Part shown: positions 27,813 to 35,113 of the stretch, one piece after another
Layout: the number at the start of each line of letters is the position of its first letter
Position numbering within the stretch: the first letter of the stretch is position 1
From: Butyricicoccus sp. OM04-18BH
GTDB lineage: Bacteria; Bacillota; Clostridia; Oscillospirales; Butyricicoccaceae
NCBI RefSeq assembly: GCF_003481705.1
Contig: NZ_QULN01000006.1
Span: 89,077-153,076 of the forward strand
DNA length: 64,000 nucleotides
Reading direction: 5' to 3'
Translations under genes and position numbers: made by a program
Notes under the pieces: model-generated
What the model was told of the DNA's origin: nothing
Databases searched by the model: none
Seen by the model: the letters and a program-made list of their open reading frames with translations, nothing else

Positions 27813-28382
27813 ATGAACGAACAGAAAAACAACGCCCCTGAACAGGCAAAGCCGGAGAAAAAACTCAGCCGCACGACGCTGACGTTTTATATCGTCGGTC
27901 TGTTCTCGGTAGCGATCGCACTCATCCTCATCAGCTATGTTGCGCAGGCGCGTGCGGACCGGCAGGTCGAAAACCTCAGCTCACAGCTGAACGAGCAGCA
28001 GACGGTTGCGCAGGGCGCGACCCAGAAGGTCGCAGATCTGCAGCAGCAGTTTGATTTGCAGAGCAGCGCGCTGGAGAGCGTGCGCAGCACGCTTGGTACC
28101 GAGCAGGCAAAGACCGATGTGGTCGGCGCGACGCAGAATCTGCGCGAGCGCGAGCAGATGCTCGAAATGCTGGTAGCGGCGGAGCAGGCCGTCATTGACG
28201 ATGACATGGAGCAGCTGAATTACCTGCTCGAGGGCATCAAAGACGCCTTTTCCGAGAACCAGCTCAAGCTCCGCGAGGACGGCGGCGTGCTTGAGGCGAA
28301 TGACTACGCAGTCTATCAGAAGCTGCTCGCGCTCGCAGACAGCAACGCGCAGAGCGAAGATAAAAATGTCAATAATCAATAA
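27813..28382 (+). CDS. Single-pass membrane protein with coiled coil, unknown function
   Basis: A 189-residue protein of no recognised family. A short Lys-rich cytosolic start (residues 1-23) precedes one membrane helix, TLTFYIVGLFSVAIALILIS. Two long Gln/Glu/Ala-rich segments with heptad spacing (about 48-105 and 110-155) follow and should form coiled coils outside the membrane. A polar tail ends the protein. It starts 11 bases after parB with an AGGAGG site and ends 12 bases before serS, so it belongs to the parA-parB-serS transcript. That location suggests, but does not show, a cell-envelope or division link. Confidence 0.8.
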   Translation: MNEQKNNAPEQAKPEKKLSRTTLTFYIVGLFSVAIALILISYVAQARADRQVENLSSQLNEQQTVAQGATQKVADLQQQFDLQSSALESVRSTLGTEQAKTDVVGATQNLREREQMLEMLVAAEQAVIDDDMEQLNYLLEGIKDAFSENQLKLREDGGVLEANDYAVYQKLLALADSNAQSEDKNVNNQ

Positions 28383-28394
28383 GGAGAAATAAAA

Positions 28395-29687
28395 ATGCTG
28401 GATATCAAATTTGTCCGAGCAAACCCGGACGCAGTCAAGGAAAACATCAAGAAGAAGTTCCAGGACGAGAAAATCCCGATGGTCGATGAGGTCATCGAGT
28501 TCGACGCGAAGTACCGCGCTGCAAAGACCCGCTGCGACGAGCTGCGCGCTCAGCGCAACAAGAAGTCCAAGGAGATCGGCGGTCTGATGGCCAAGGGTCA
28601 GAAGGACGAGGCCGAGAAGGTCAAGGCAGAGGTCAAGGCGATGGCCGACGAGATGACCAAGCTCGAAGAGGACGAAAAGGTTTTTGCTGAGGAAGTCAAG
28701 AACCGCATGATGGTCATTCCGAACATCATCGATCCGTCTGTCCCGATCGGCAAGGACGATTCCGAGAACGTTGAGAACGAGCGCTTCGGCGAGCCGGTCG
28801 TTCCGGATTTTGAGGTTCCGTACCATGTTGACATCATGGAGTCCTTCGACGGCATCGATCTCGACGCTGCTCGCCGCACCTCCGGCAACGGCTTCTACTA
28901 CCTCAAGGGCGACATCGCGCGTCTGCATTCTTCTATCCTGTCCTACGCGCGCGACTTCATGATCGACCGCGGCTTCACCTACTACATTCCGCCGTTCATG
29001 ATCCACGGTGATGTAGTAAAGGGCGTTATGTCCTTCAAGGAAATGGAGAACATGATGTACAAGATCGAGGGCGAGGATCTGTACCTGATCGGCACCTCCG
29101 AGCACTCCATGATCGGCAAGTTCATCGACACCATCAACGACGAGGAGACCCTCCCGCAGACCCTCACCAGCTACTCTCCGTGCTTCCGCAAGGAAGTCGG
29201 TGCGCACGGCATCGAGGAGCGCGGCGTTTACCGCATCCACCAGTTCGAGAAGCAGGAAATGGTCGTCGTCTGCAAGCCGGAGGACAGCAAGGCATGGTAC
29301 GAGAAGCTGTGGCAGAACACGGTTGACTTCTTCCGTTCGCTCGATATTCCGGTACGCACCCTCGAGTGCTGCTCGGGCGACCTGGCTGACCTGAAGGTCA
29401 AGTCCTGCGACGTAGAGGCATGGTCTCCGCGCCAGAAGAAGTACTTCGAGGTCGGCTCCTGCTCCAACCTCGGCGACGCACAGGCGCGCCGTCTGGGCAT
29501 CCGTATCCGCAGCAAGGAGAACCCGAAGGAGCTGTACTTCGCGCACACTCTGAACAACACGGTCGTTGCACCTCCGCGTATGCTGATCGCGTTCCTCGAG
29601 AACAATCTGCGTGAGGACGGCTCGGTTGCTATCCCGAAGCCGCTTCAGCCGTACATGGGCGGCATGACCGAGCTGCGCAAGAAGTAA
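28395..29687 (+). CDS. serS: Seryl-tRNA synthetase
   Basis: A 430-residue class II synthetase. The N-terminal tRNA-binding coiled coil is visible as RCDELRAQRNKKSKEIGGLM. Motif 2 lies in SYSPCFRKEVGAHG with RGVYRIHQFEKQEM, and motif 3 in NGTVVA-like form HTLNNTVVAPPRMLIAFLEN. Length is normal for bacteria. Codon usage is strongly biased, consistent with high expression. Confidence 0.97.
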   Translation: MLDIKFVRANPDAVKENIKKKFQDEKIPMVDEVIEFDAKYRAAKTRCDELRAQRNKKSKEIGGLMAKGQKDEAEKVKAEVKAMADEMTKLEEDEKVFAEEVKNRMMVIPNIIDPSVPIGKDDSENVENERFGEPVVPDFEVPYHVDIMESFDGIDLDAARRTSGNGFYYLKGDIARLHSSILSYARDFMIDRGFTYYIPPFMIHGDVVKGVMSFKEMENMMYKIEGEDLYLIGTSEHSMIGKFIDTINDEETLPQTLTSYSPCFRKEVGAHGIEERGVYRIHQFEKQEMVVVCKPEDSKAWYEKLWQNTVDFFRSLDIPVRTLECCSGDLADLKVKSCDVEAWSPRQKKYFEVGSCSNLGDAQARRLGIRIRSKENPKELYFAHTLNNTVVAPPRMLIAFLENNLREDGSVAIPKPLQPYMGGMTELRKK

Positions 29688-29721
29688 GTTCCATTCCGCG
29701 AAACAGACAGGAGTAATTGAT

Positions 29722-30114
29722 ATGAACACCGGTATCAAGGGCGAGAAGAAGTTCACCGTAACCAAGGAGCAGCTGGCGTGCAACGTCGGCAGCGGTCTGG
29801 TATCCGTATTTGCCACCCCGATGATGATCGCAGCCATCGAGAACACCGCAGCCGCAAGTGTCGCGGGTGAGCTTGAAGAGGGCAAGACCACGGTCGGCAC
29901 GCTGGTAAACGTAAGCCATGTTGCCGCTACGCCGGAGGGCATGGAGGTCCGCATCGAGACCGAGCTGACCGAGATCGCGCCGAACGGCAAGATCCTGACC
30001 TTCAAGGTTGCAGCCTACGACGAGGCAGGCCTGATCGGCGAGGGCACGCATCAGCGCGCCATTGTTGCCAAGGAGCGCTTCGAGCAGAAGGCACAGAGCA
30101 AGCTCGCAAAGTAA
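29722..30114 (+). CDS. FlK-like hotdog thioesterase
   Basis: A 130-residue single hotdog-fold protein. FATPMMIAAIENTAAASV and VGTLVNVSHVAATPEGMEV match the conserved parts of the fluoroacetyl-CoA thioesterase (FlK) family, including the active-site Glu and His region. In bacteria that never meet fluoroacetate these proteins are taken to hydrolyse unwanted short acyl-CoA. It follows serS by 34 bases with an AGGAG site and ends at a strong terminator. The actual substrate is unknown. Confidence 0.85.
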   Translation: MNTGIKGEKKFTVTKEQLACNVGSGLVSVFATPMMIAAIENTAAASVAGELEEGKTTVGTLVNVSHVAATPEGMEVRIETELTEIAPNGKILTFKVAAYDEAGLIGEGTHQRAIVAKERFEQKAQSKLAK

Positions 30115-30130
30115 AAACCAGAGATGATAA

Positions 30131-30161
30131 AAGCACCGCAGTCATAGACTGCGGTGCTTTG
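30131..30161 (+). terminator. Terminator after the thioesterase gene
   Basis: AAAGCACCGCAGTC and GACTGCGGTGCTTT form a long perfect stem with a 3-base loop. Repeat copy B begins immediately after it. Confidence 0.88.
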
Positions 30162-30414
30162 ACTATCGAAAAGCTTCGTTTTTCCGACAACCTGTGTTTT
30201 GGCTTTGCAAAACACGAACGTCCGAAAGTTCCCATGCGGAAACCTTCTCCTTCTGAAAGTATGAAAACCGGGGTGCACGCCTCGGCTGCTCTCATTGCAT
30301 ATTTTGGAGGATAGAGGTCTGCGGGCTTGTGCATTTGCTGCGCAAACGCTTTTTCATGCGCGTTGCCGCGCGGCAGCGTCCGCATCGTGAAAACGGATTT
30401 TATTGACAGACTGA
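30162..30414 (+). repeat. Structured interspersed repeat, copy B (253 bp)
   Basis: This is a full-length copy beginning GACTATCGA and ending TTGACAGACTGA, so the ends are near-inverted repeats. It aligns over its whole length with the reverse complement of 50672-50927. It contains at least five hairpins, among them TGTGTTTTG/CAAAACAC and GCATTTGC/GCAAACGC. It lies exactly between two terminator hairpins (30131-30161 and 30414-30443). No protein-coding gene is supported inside. Confidence 0.85.
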
Positions 30415-30443
30415 GACGCACATCTTGCGATGTGCGTCTTTTT
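30414..30443 (+). terminator. Second terminator hairpin after repeat B
   Basis: AGACGCACATC and GATGTGCGTCT form an 11-bp stem with a 4-base loop followed by five T on the plus strand. It would stop transcription leaving the repeat before the converging araC-type gene. Confidence 0.75.
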
Positions 30444-30457
30444 GCGTCTTTGCACGG

Positions 30458-31339
30458 TTATAGCTCCGGCACATCGGTTTTGTATACCTCATCAATCGCT
30501 TTGGACATATGCTGGATACGGTACTGCCGCGGTGACGTACCGACTTTCTTCACGAACAGGTTGATCAGGCTGCCGCTGGTCGAGTAGCCGACCTCCTCGG
30601 CGATTTCTGCAATCGGCTTCTGCGTGCGCACGAGCAGGACCTTCGCGCGCTCAATGCGCGAGTTGATTACATAATCGGCAGGGGAAAAGCCGGTGCGGCG
30701 CTTGAACATATGCGCGAAATAGGACGCGCTCAGGCACACGGTGGACGCCAGATCCTCCACGGAAATCGGCTGACCGATATGCGATCGGATGTACTGGATG
30801 GCCTGCTCGACCGGCGTATCCGCTGACTGCTCGGCGGCACTCGGTGAGAGCAGCAGGTCAAACATGCGGTAGATGCGTGCCGAGCGCTGCATATCGGTCT
30901 CTACACCGTTCTCATCGTAAAAGCGCACCATGTCGTACAGCAGATTGCCGATCAGCGTGTTGTTGTCGCGGCGGATGAGCCAGCCGTGCCGCTCAGTGAT
31001 GCGGCGGCACAGCTCACGTGCGTTCGAGCCCTCAAAGTGCATGTACACGAACTCCAGTCCGTCCTCAGCGTGGTAGTAGTGCGGCTCGATGCAGTCGAGC
31101 AGCAGCACGTCACCGGCCTCGGCGACATGGAACTCACCGCGGTACTCCACGCGGAAGCGTCCCTTGCGGATGTAGGCGATGAGCAGCGGCGGATAACTGT
31201 CGCGCTTCATAAAATAGTTGGCGGTGCAGTAGTAGTGACCGCACCATGTCGGGTAAAACAGCAGCTCTCTTGCGGTCTGCGACGGCGTAAACGGAAAACA
31301 AACCGACTCACTTCGGATGCCGGGATCAACACTTTGCAT
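30458..31339 (-). CDS. AraC-family transcriptional regulator
   Basis: A 293-residue regulator with an N-terminal cupin sensor (VEYRGEFHVAEAGDVLLLDCIEPHYYH) and two C-terminal HTH motifs: ISVEDLASTVCLSASYFAHMFKRRTGFSP and IAEIAEEVGYSTSGSLINLFVKKVGTSPRQYR. It is divergent from the dehydrogenase-isomerase-symporter operon, which it most likely activates in response to the sugar-like substrate. Direct repeats at 31389-31446 in the shared control region are its probable sites. Confidence 0.93.
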   Translation of the reverse strand: MQSVDPGIRSESVCFPFTPSQTARELLFYPTWCGHYYCTANYFMKRDSYPPLLIAYIRKGRFRVEYRGEFHVAEAGDVLLLDCIEPHYYHAEDGLEFVYMHFEGSNARELCRRITERHGWLIRRDNNTLIGNLLYDMVRFYDENGVETDMQRSARIYRMFDLLLSPSAAEQSADTPVEQAIQYIRSHIGQPISVEDLASTVCLSASYFAHMFKRRTGFSPADYVINSRIERAKVLLVRTQKPIAEIAEEVGYSTSGSLINLFVKKVGTSPRQYRIQHMSKAIDEVYKTDVPEL

Positions 31340-31388
31340 AAACTCTTCTCCTTCCTTATTTTGCCCTCATAGAATCCATGAACGAAAT

Positions 31389-31446
31389 AGCAGGATTGAT
31401 GAACTGGTTTTCTGTGTTTTTTCACAGAAAGCAGGATCGATGAACT
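31389..31446 (+). promoter_or_regulatory. Paired 17-bp direct repeats, probable AraC-regulator operators
   Basis: AGCAGGATTGATGAACT (31389-31405) and AGCAGGATCGATGAACT (31430-31446) differ at one base and are 41 bp apart, about four helical turns. A weaker third copy, GAATCCATGAAC, is at 31372-31383. The proximal repeat ends 18 bases before the -35 of the operon promoter, the usual place for an AraC-type activator. A TTTCTGTG/CACAGAAA inverted repeat lies between the two. Confidence 0.72.
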
Positions 31447-31464
31447 TTATGACAGAAACGCTTA

Positions 31465-31493
31465 TTGAATACATCCATAAAACATTTTATACT
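31465..31493 (+). promoter_or_regulatory. Promoter of the catabolic operon
   Basis: TTGAAT (31465-31470) and TATACT (31488-31493) are 17 bases apart. The imperfect -35 fits activator dependence. The leader to the first gene is about 130 bases and AT-rich; no riboswitch was recognised in it. Confidence 0.7.
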
Positions 31494-31631
31494 TAGGTCA
31501 GAAGTTAGGAAATAGATACAATAAACAAAGATAAATCGTATTTGTTGTATGTATTTCACAAAACATCGAAACAAGCAGTATAAAACAGAATCAAACACCT
31601 TTTTACAAATCGAAGAAAGAAGGAAAACATT

Positions 31632-32810
31632 ATGTTTATCGGTGAAAAGAAAATTGATCGTCCGTTCCGTTGGGGTATCGTAGGCGGCGGCCGCACTTCC
31701 GGCGTTGGCTACAAGCATCGTCTGGGCGCTATGCGCGACAACACCTCGTTCGTACTCAAGGCTGCAGCGTTCGACCTGGACTTCGCCCGCTGCGTAGACT
31801 TCGGCAAGAACCTGAACATGGATGAGGAGCGCCTCTACCCGGATTACAAGACCATGTTTGCTGAGGAAGCAAAGCGCGAGGACGGCATCGAGGCTGTTGA
31901 CATCGCAACCCCGAACTTCCAGCACTTTGAGGTCTGCAAGGCCGCTCTGGAAGCCGGCCTGCATGTAATCTGCGAGAAGCCGCTGTTCTTCAAGGTTGAG
32001 GAAGGCGAAGAGATCAAGAAGCTGGCTGAGGAAAAGGGCAAGATCGTTTGCGTAACCTACGGCTTCTCCGGTTTCGACCTGCTGAGCCAGATGCGTTCCA
32101 TGGTCCTGAACGGCGACATTGGTGAGGTTACCATGGTAGACCTCCGCTACGCACATGGTTTCGCTTGCGACCCGACCGGCGACAAGCAGGCTGAGGGTCA
32201 GAAGTGGCGTGTTGATCCGGCAAAGTCCGGCCCGTCCTTTGTACTTGGCGACCTGTCCACCCACACCTTCTATATGTCCGAGCTGATCTGCCCGCAGCTG
32301 AAGCTGAAGCAGCTGCTGTGCGACCGCCAGAGCTTCATCAAGTCCCGCGCACCGCTGGAGGACAATGCTTACGTCCTGATGCGTTATGAGAACGGCGCAG
32401 TTGGCCGTATGTGGGCATCTGCAGTTAACGCAGGTGACATGAGCAGCCAGCACATCCGCATTGTCGGCACCAAGGCTTCCCTCGAGTGGAACGATATGCA
32501 TCCGGATGAGCTGTACTACGAAGTACAGGGTCAGCCGCGTCAGACGCTGGTTCGCGCAATGGATTACCTGAATCCGGAAGCTCTTGAGTACGAGCGCCTG
32601 GGTGCTCTGCATTACACCGGCCTGATCGAGTCCTGGAGCAACCTGTACACCCGTTTCGCTATCGCAATGGATGCGAAGAACCGCGGCGACGAGGAGACCC
32701 TCAAGAATCTGGTTTACCCGGATCTGGAGCACGGCATCGACGGCATCCGCTGGGTCACCAAGTGCGTAGAGTCCGCTGATAAGGGCGGCGTATGGGTAGA
32801 TTTCAAGTAA
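31632..32810 (+). CDS. Gfo/Idh/MocA-family NAD(P)-dependent oxidoreductase
   Basis: A 392-residue dehydrogenase. The N-terminal Rossmann site is RWGIVGGGRTSGVGYKHRLG, followed by GIEAVDIATPNFQHFEVCKAAL and the family block GLHVICEKPLFF, whose EKP lysine is catalytic. The C-terminal domain carries DLSTHTFYMSEL, where the His is the likely base. Family members oxidise a hydroxyl of a sugar, inositol or glycoside to a ketone. It is the first gene of the AraC-linked operon, and its codon bias suggests high expression. The exact substrate is not readable. Confidence 0.92.
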   Translation: MFIGEKKIDRPFRWGIVGGGRTSGVGYKHRLGAMRDNTSFVLKAAAFDLDFARCVDFGKNLNMDEERLYPDYKTMFAEEAKREDGIEAVDIATPNFQHFEVCKAALEAGLHVICEKPLFFKVEEGEEIKKLAEEKGKIVCVTYGFSGFDLLSQMRSMVLNGDIGEVTMVDLRYAHGFACDPTGDKQAEGQKWRVDPAKSGPSFVLGDLSTHTFYMSELICPQLKLKQLLCDRQSFIKSRAPLEDNAYVLMRYENGAVGRMWASAVNAGDMSSQHIRIVGTKASLEWNDMHPDELYYEVQGQPRQTLVRAMDYLNPEALEYERLGALHYTGLIESWSNLYTRFAIAMDAKNRGDEETLKNLVYPDLEHGIDGIRWVTKCVESADKGGVWVDFK

Positions 32811-32938
32811 TCCGCCTGTTTACCGAATAACTCGCTTATTTCTTCTCTCTCAGCTGCTGCCTTCCGTTTCAGGCAGGCAGCAGCAGTCCCTCAAAGAATT
32901 TCTCTCAAAAACGTTCCGAAAGAAAAGAGGTTTTTTAT

Positions 32939-33877
32939 ATGAAACTCGCAATCTGCACTGACGTATTCGCTGATCTGTCCTACACGGATATGCTCGACAA
33001 GGTAAAGTCCCTCGGCATCGACGCGGTCGAGATGACCGCAGGCGGCTGGGGCGCCCGCAAGCACTGCAACACCGCCGAGCTGCTCGCGGACGCAGGCAAG
33101 CGTGAAGCGTTCATGATGGAGCTTGAAAAGCGCGGCATGCGCATTTCTGCACTGAACACGTCCTGCAACCCGCTTTGGCCGTCCAAGACCGGCGAGGAGT
33201 ACAAGAAGTCCATGTACGACTGCGCAACGCTCGCGGGTCTGCTCGGCGTTAAGAAGATCGTAGCCATGGCCGGTCTGCCGGCAGGCAGCGAGACCGACAC
33301 CACCCCGAACTGGATCACTTCCACCGTCTCCTGGCCGGACTTCATGGCGCCCGCTTATGAGTACCAGTGGAAGGTGACCATCGAGTTCTGGAACGAATTT
33401 ATCGCACACTGCAAGAAATGTGGCATCGAGCATATTGCAATTGAGGAATTTCCGGGTACCATGGTATGGTCGGCATCTACTCTGCTCAAGCTGCGCGAAG
33501 CGACCGACCCGATGCTCGGCATCAACCTCGACCCGTCCCACATGATGGTTCTGGGCGCAGACCCGATTGCGGCTGCTCGTGCACTGAAGGGCTGCATCTT
33601 CCATGTGCACGGCAAAGACGCCCGCATTGAGCGCGGTCTGGCTGACACCGACGGTCTGCTCGAGCCGCGCCCCGTTACCGAGTCCGCTGACCGCGTATGG
33701 AACTACGTTGCAGTCGGCTGCGGCAAGGACCTGCAGTGGTGGAAGGAATTCTTCTCTGTCTGCCACATGATGGGCTACGACGGCGACGTTTCTCTCGAAA
33801 TGGAGGACCTGACCATGACGGTTGACGCCGGTGTCAACACCTCCATCGACGCACTCCGCCAGACGATCAGCCAGTAA
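32939..33877 (+). CDS. Sugar phosphate isomerase/epimerase-like TIM-barrel protein
   Basis: A 312-residue protein of the xylose-isomerase-like (AP endonuclease 2 fold) superfamily. Metal-site residues are suggested by IAIEEFPG, INLDPSHMM and HVHGKD, with a final SLEMEDL. Members isomerise, epimerise or dehydrate keto-sugars and often pair with Gfo/Idh/MocA enzymes, as here. It should act on the ketone product of the preceding gene. The 128-base gap upstream holds a GCTGCTGCC/GGCAGCAGC stem-loop that may tune expression between the two genes. Confidence 0.9.
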   Translation: MKLAICTDVFADLSYTDMLDKVKSLGIDAVEMTAGGWGARKHCNTAELLADAGKREAFMMELEKRGMRISALNTSCNPLWPSKTGEEYKKSMYDCATLAGLLGVKKIVAMAGLPAGSETDTTPNWITSTVSWPDFMAPAYEYQWKVTIEFWNEFIAHCKKCGIEHIAIEEFPGTMVWSASTLLKLREATDPMLGINLDPSHMMVLGADPIAAARALKGCIFHVHGKDARIERGLADTDGLLEPRPVTESADRVWNYVAVGCGKDLQWWKEFFSVCHMMGYDGDVSLEMEDLTMTVDAGVNTSIDALRQTISQ

Positions 33878-33964
33878 GACACACACACAATCACACAAGC
33901 AGCTCCGCATACCCCAAGGAAGGAAGAACGAATCGAAGAAAAAAGAAAGGGTAGTGTTTGCACC

Positions 33965-34972
33965 ATGAAAAAGAGAGTATTAGCGATGACGCTGGTCGGC
34001 ACGCTGTGTACCGCCATGCTGGCGGGATGCGGCGGTCAGACCTCCGCGAACGACAAGGCAGGCGGTGACGCCGCCACCGGCGACGCCTACAACGTTACCG
34101 TGATCGTAAAGCATACCGACGGACACTTCAACAAAGTTATTGCCGGTGCGCGCGCTTACGGCAACGAGCATGACAACGTAAACGTCGAAATCCAGTCTCC
34201 GACCTCGGCCACCTCGTATGATGAGCAGGTAAACATGATCGAGACTGCACTCGGCAACCCGGGCATTGATGCCGTCGTGGTCGCACCGCAGCAGTCTACT
34301 TCAACCGCTACCCTTGTCGCTTCCGCGAACAAGCCGGTGCTTGCACTGGATACTGACTTCACCTCGGACAAGAAGGCTTGCTTCGTTGGCACCGGCAACG
34401 AGGACGCAGCGCTGAACGGCGGCAAGGCGGTTGCTGAGGCCTGCAAGGCACTCGGCAAGGACAAGCCGACGGCTGTTATCATCGCAGGAGTACAGGGCGA
34501 CGAGACCCATGAAGCACGTCTGCGCGGCTATCGCGATGCGATCGAAGCCGCAGGCGGTCAGGTGCTCGAAGTGCAGTACACCGACACCATGCCGGACAAG
34601 GCAGCCGCCGCTATGGAGGCGGTTATCCAGAAGTACCCGAACGGCGTAGACGCAGTTCTGTCCATCGCGGATGACATGGCGCTTGCAGCTGCAAAGGTTA
34701 TCAAGGATTCCGGCAACACCAATTACGCAGATACCGTTCTGTGCGGTTTTGACGGCAACCAGTCCGCCATCGAGACAGTCAAAGCAGGCTCTCTGACCAT
34801 CGACATCGCACAGATGGGCTACGATATGGGCTATAAGGCTGTGGAAGCGGCGGTAAAGGTGCTCGACGGCGATAAAGTCGATTCCTTCATCGATTCCGGC
34901 TCCAAGGTCATTGATTCCGGCAATATCGAAGACTATATTGCGGATATGAAGTCCAAGGGCCTGTGGGAGTAA
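33965..34972 (+). CDS. Sugar-binding lipoprotein (periplasmic-binding type I)
   Basis: A 335-residue extracytoplasmic solute-binding protein of the RbsB type. The lipoprotein signal MKKRVLAMTLVGTLCTAMLA ends in LAGC, so Cys21-22 is lipidated. The mature part shows NPGIDAVVVAPQQST, PVLALDTDFTS, ADDMALAAAKVI and CGFDGNQSAIE, typical of pentose/hexose-binding proteins. No ABC ATPase or permease gene is nearby; the next gene is a sodium symporter. It may deliver substrate to that symporter, serve a distant permease, or act as a sensor. Confidence 0.9.
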   Translation: MKKRVLAMTLVGTLCTAMLAGCGGQTSANDKAGGDAATGDAYNVTVIVKHTDGHFNKVIAGARAYGNEHDNVNVEIQSPTSATSYDEQVNMIETALGNPGIDAVVVAPQQSTSTATLVASANKPVLALDTDFTSDKKACFVGTGNEDAALNGGKAVAEACKALGKDKPTAVIIAGVQGDETHEARLRGYRDAIEAAGGQVLEVQYTDTMPDKAAAAMEAVIQKYPNGVDAVLSIADDMALAAAKVIKDSGNTNYADTVLCGFDGNQSAIETVKAGSLTIDIAQMGYDMGYKAVEAAVKVLDGDKVDSFIDSGSKVIDSGNIEDYIADMKSKGLWE

Positions 34973-35009
34973 AACACTGACCCGCAGACAGGATTATACT
35001 GCTTGTAAC

Positions 35010-35050
35010 AGGGCGGACGCAGGTTCTGCACTTGCGCCCGCCCTTGCTTT
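35010..35050 (+). terminator. Intercistronic hairpin between binding protein and symporter genes
   Basis: AGGGCGGACGCA and TGCGCCCGCCCT form a 12-bp stem with one mismatch and a weak T-rich tail. It is likely a partial terminator or processing barrier that gives the binding protein more mRNA than the symporter. Confidence 0.5.
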
Positions 35051-35113
35051 ATCTGCAAAAAAGTGATATATTTCTGACCAAAGAAGTGCACACACACAAA
35101 GAGGGGGATTCCA

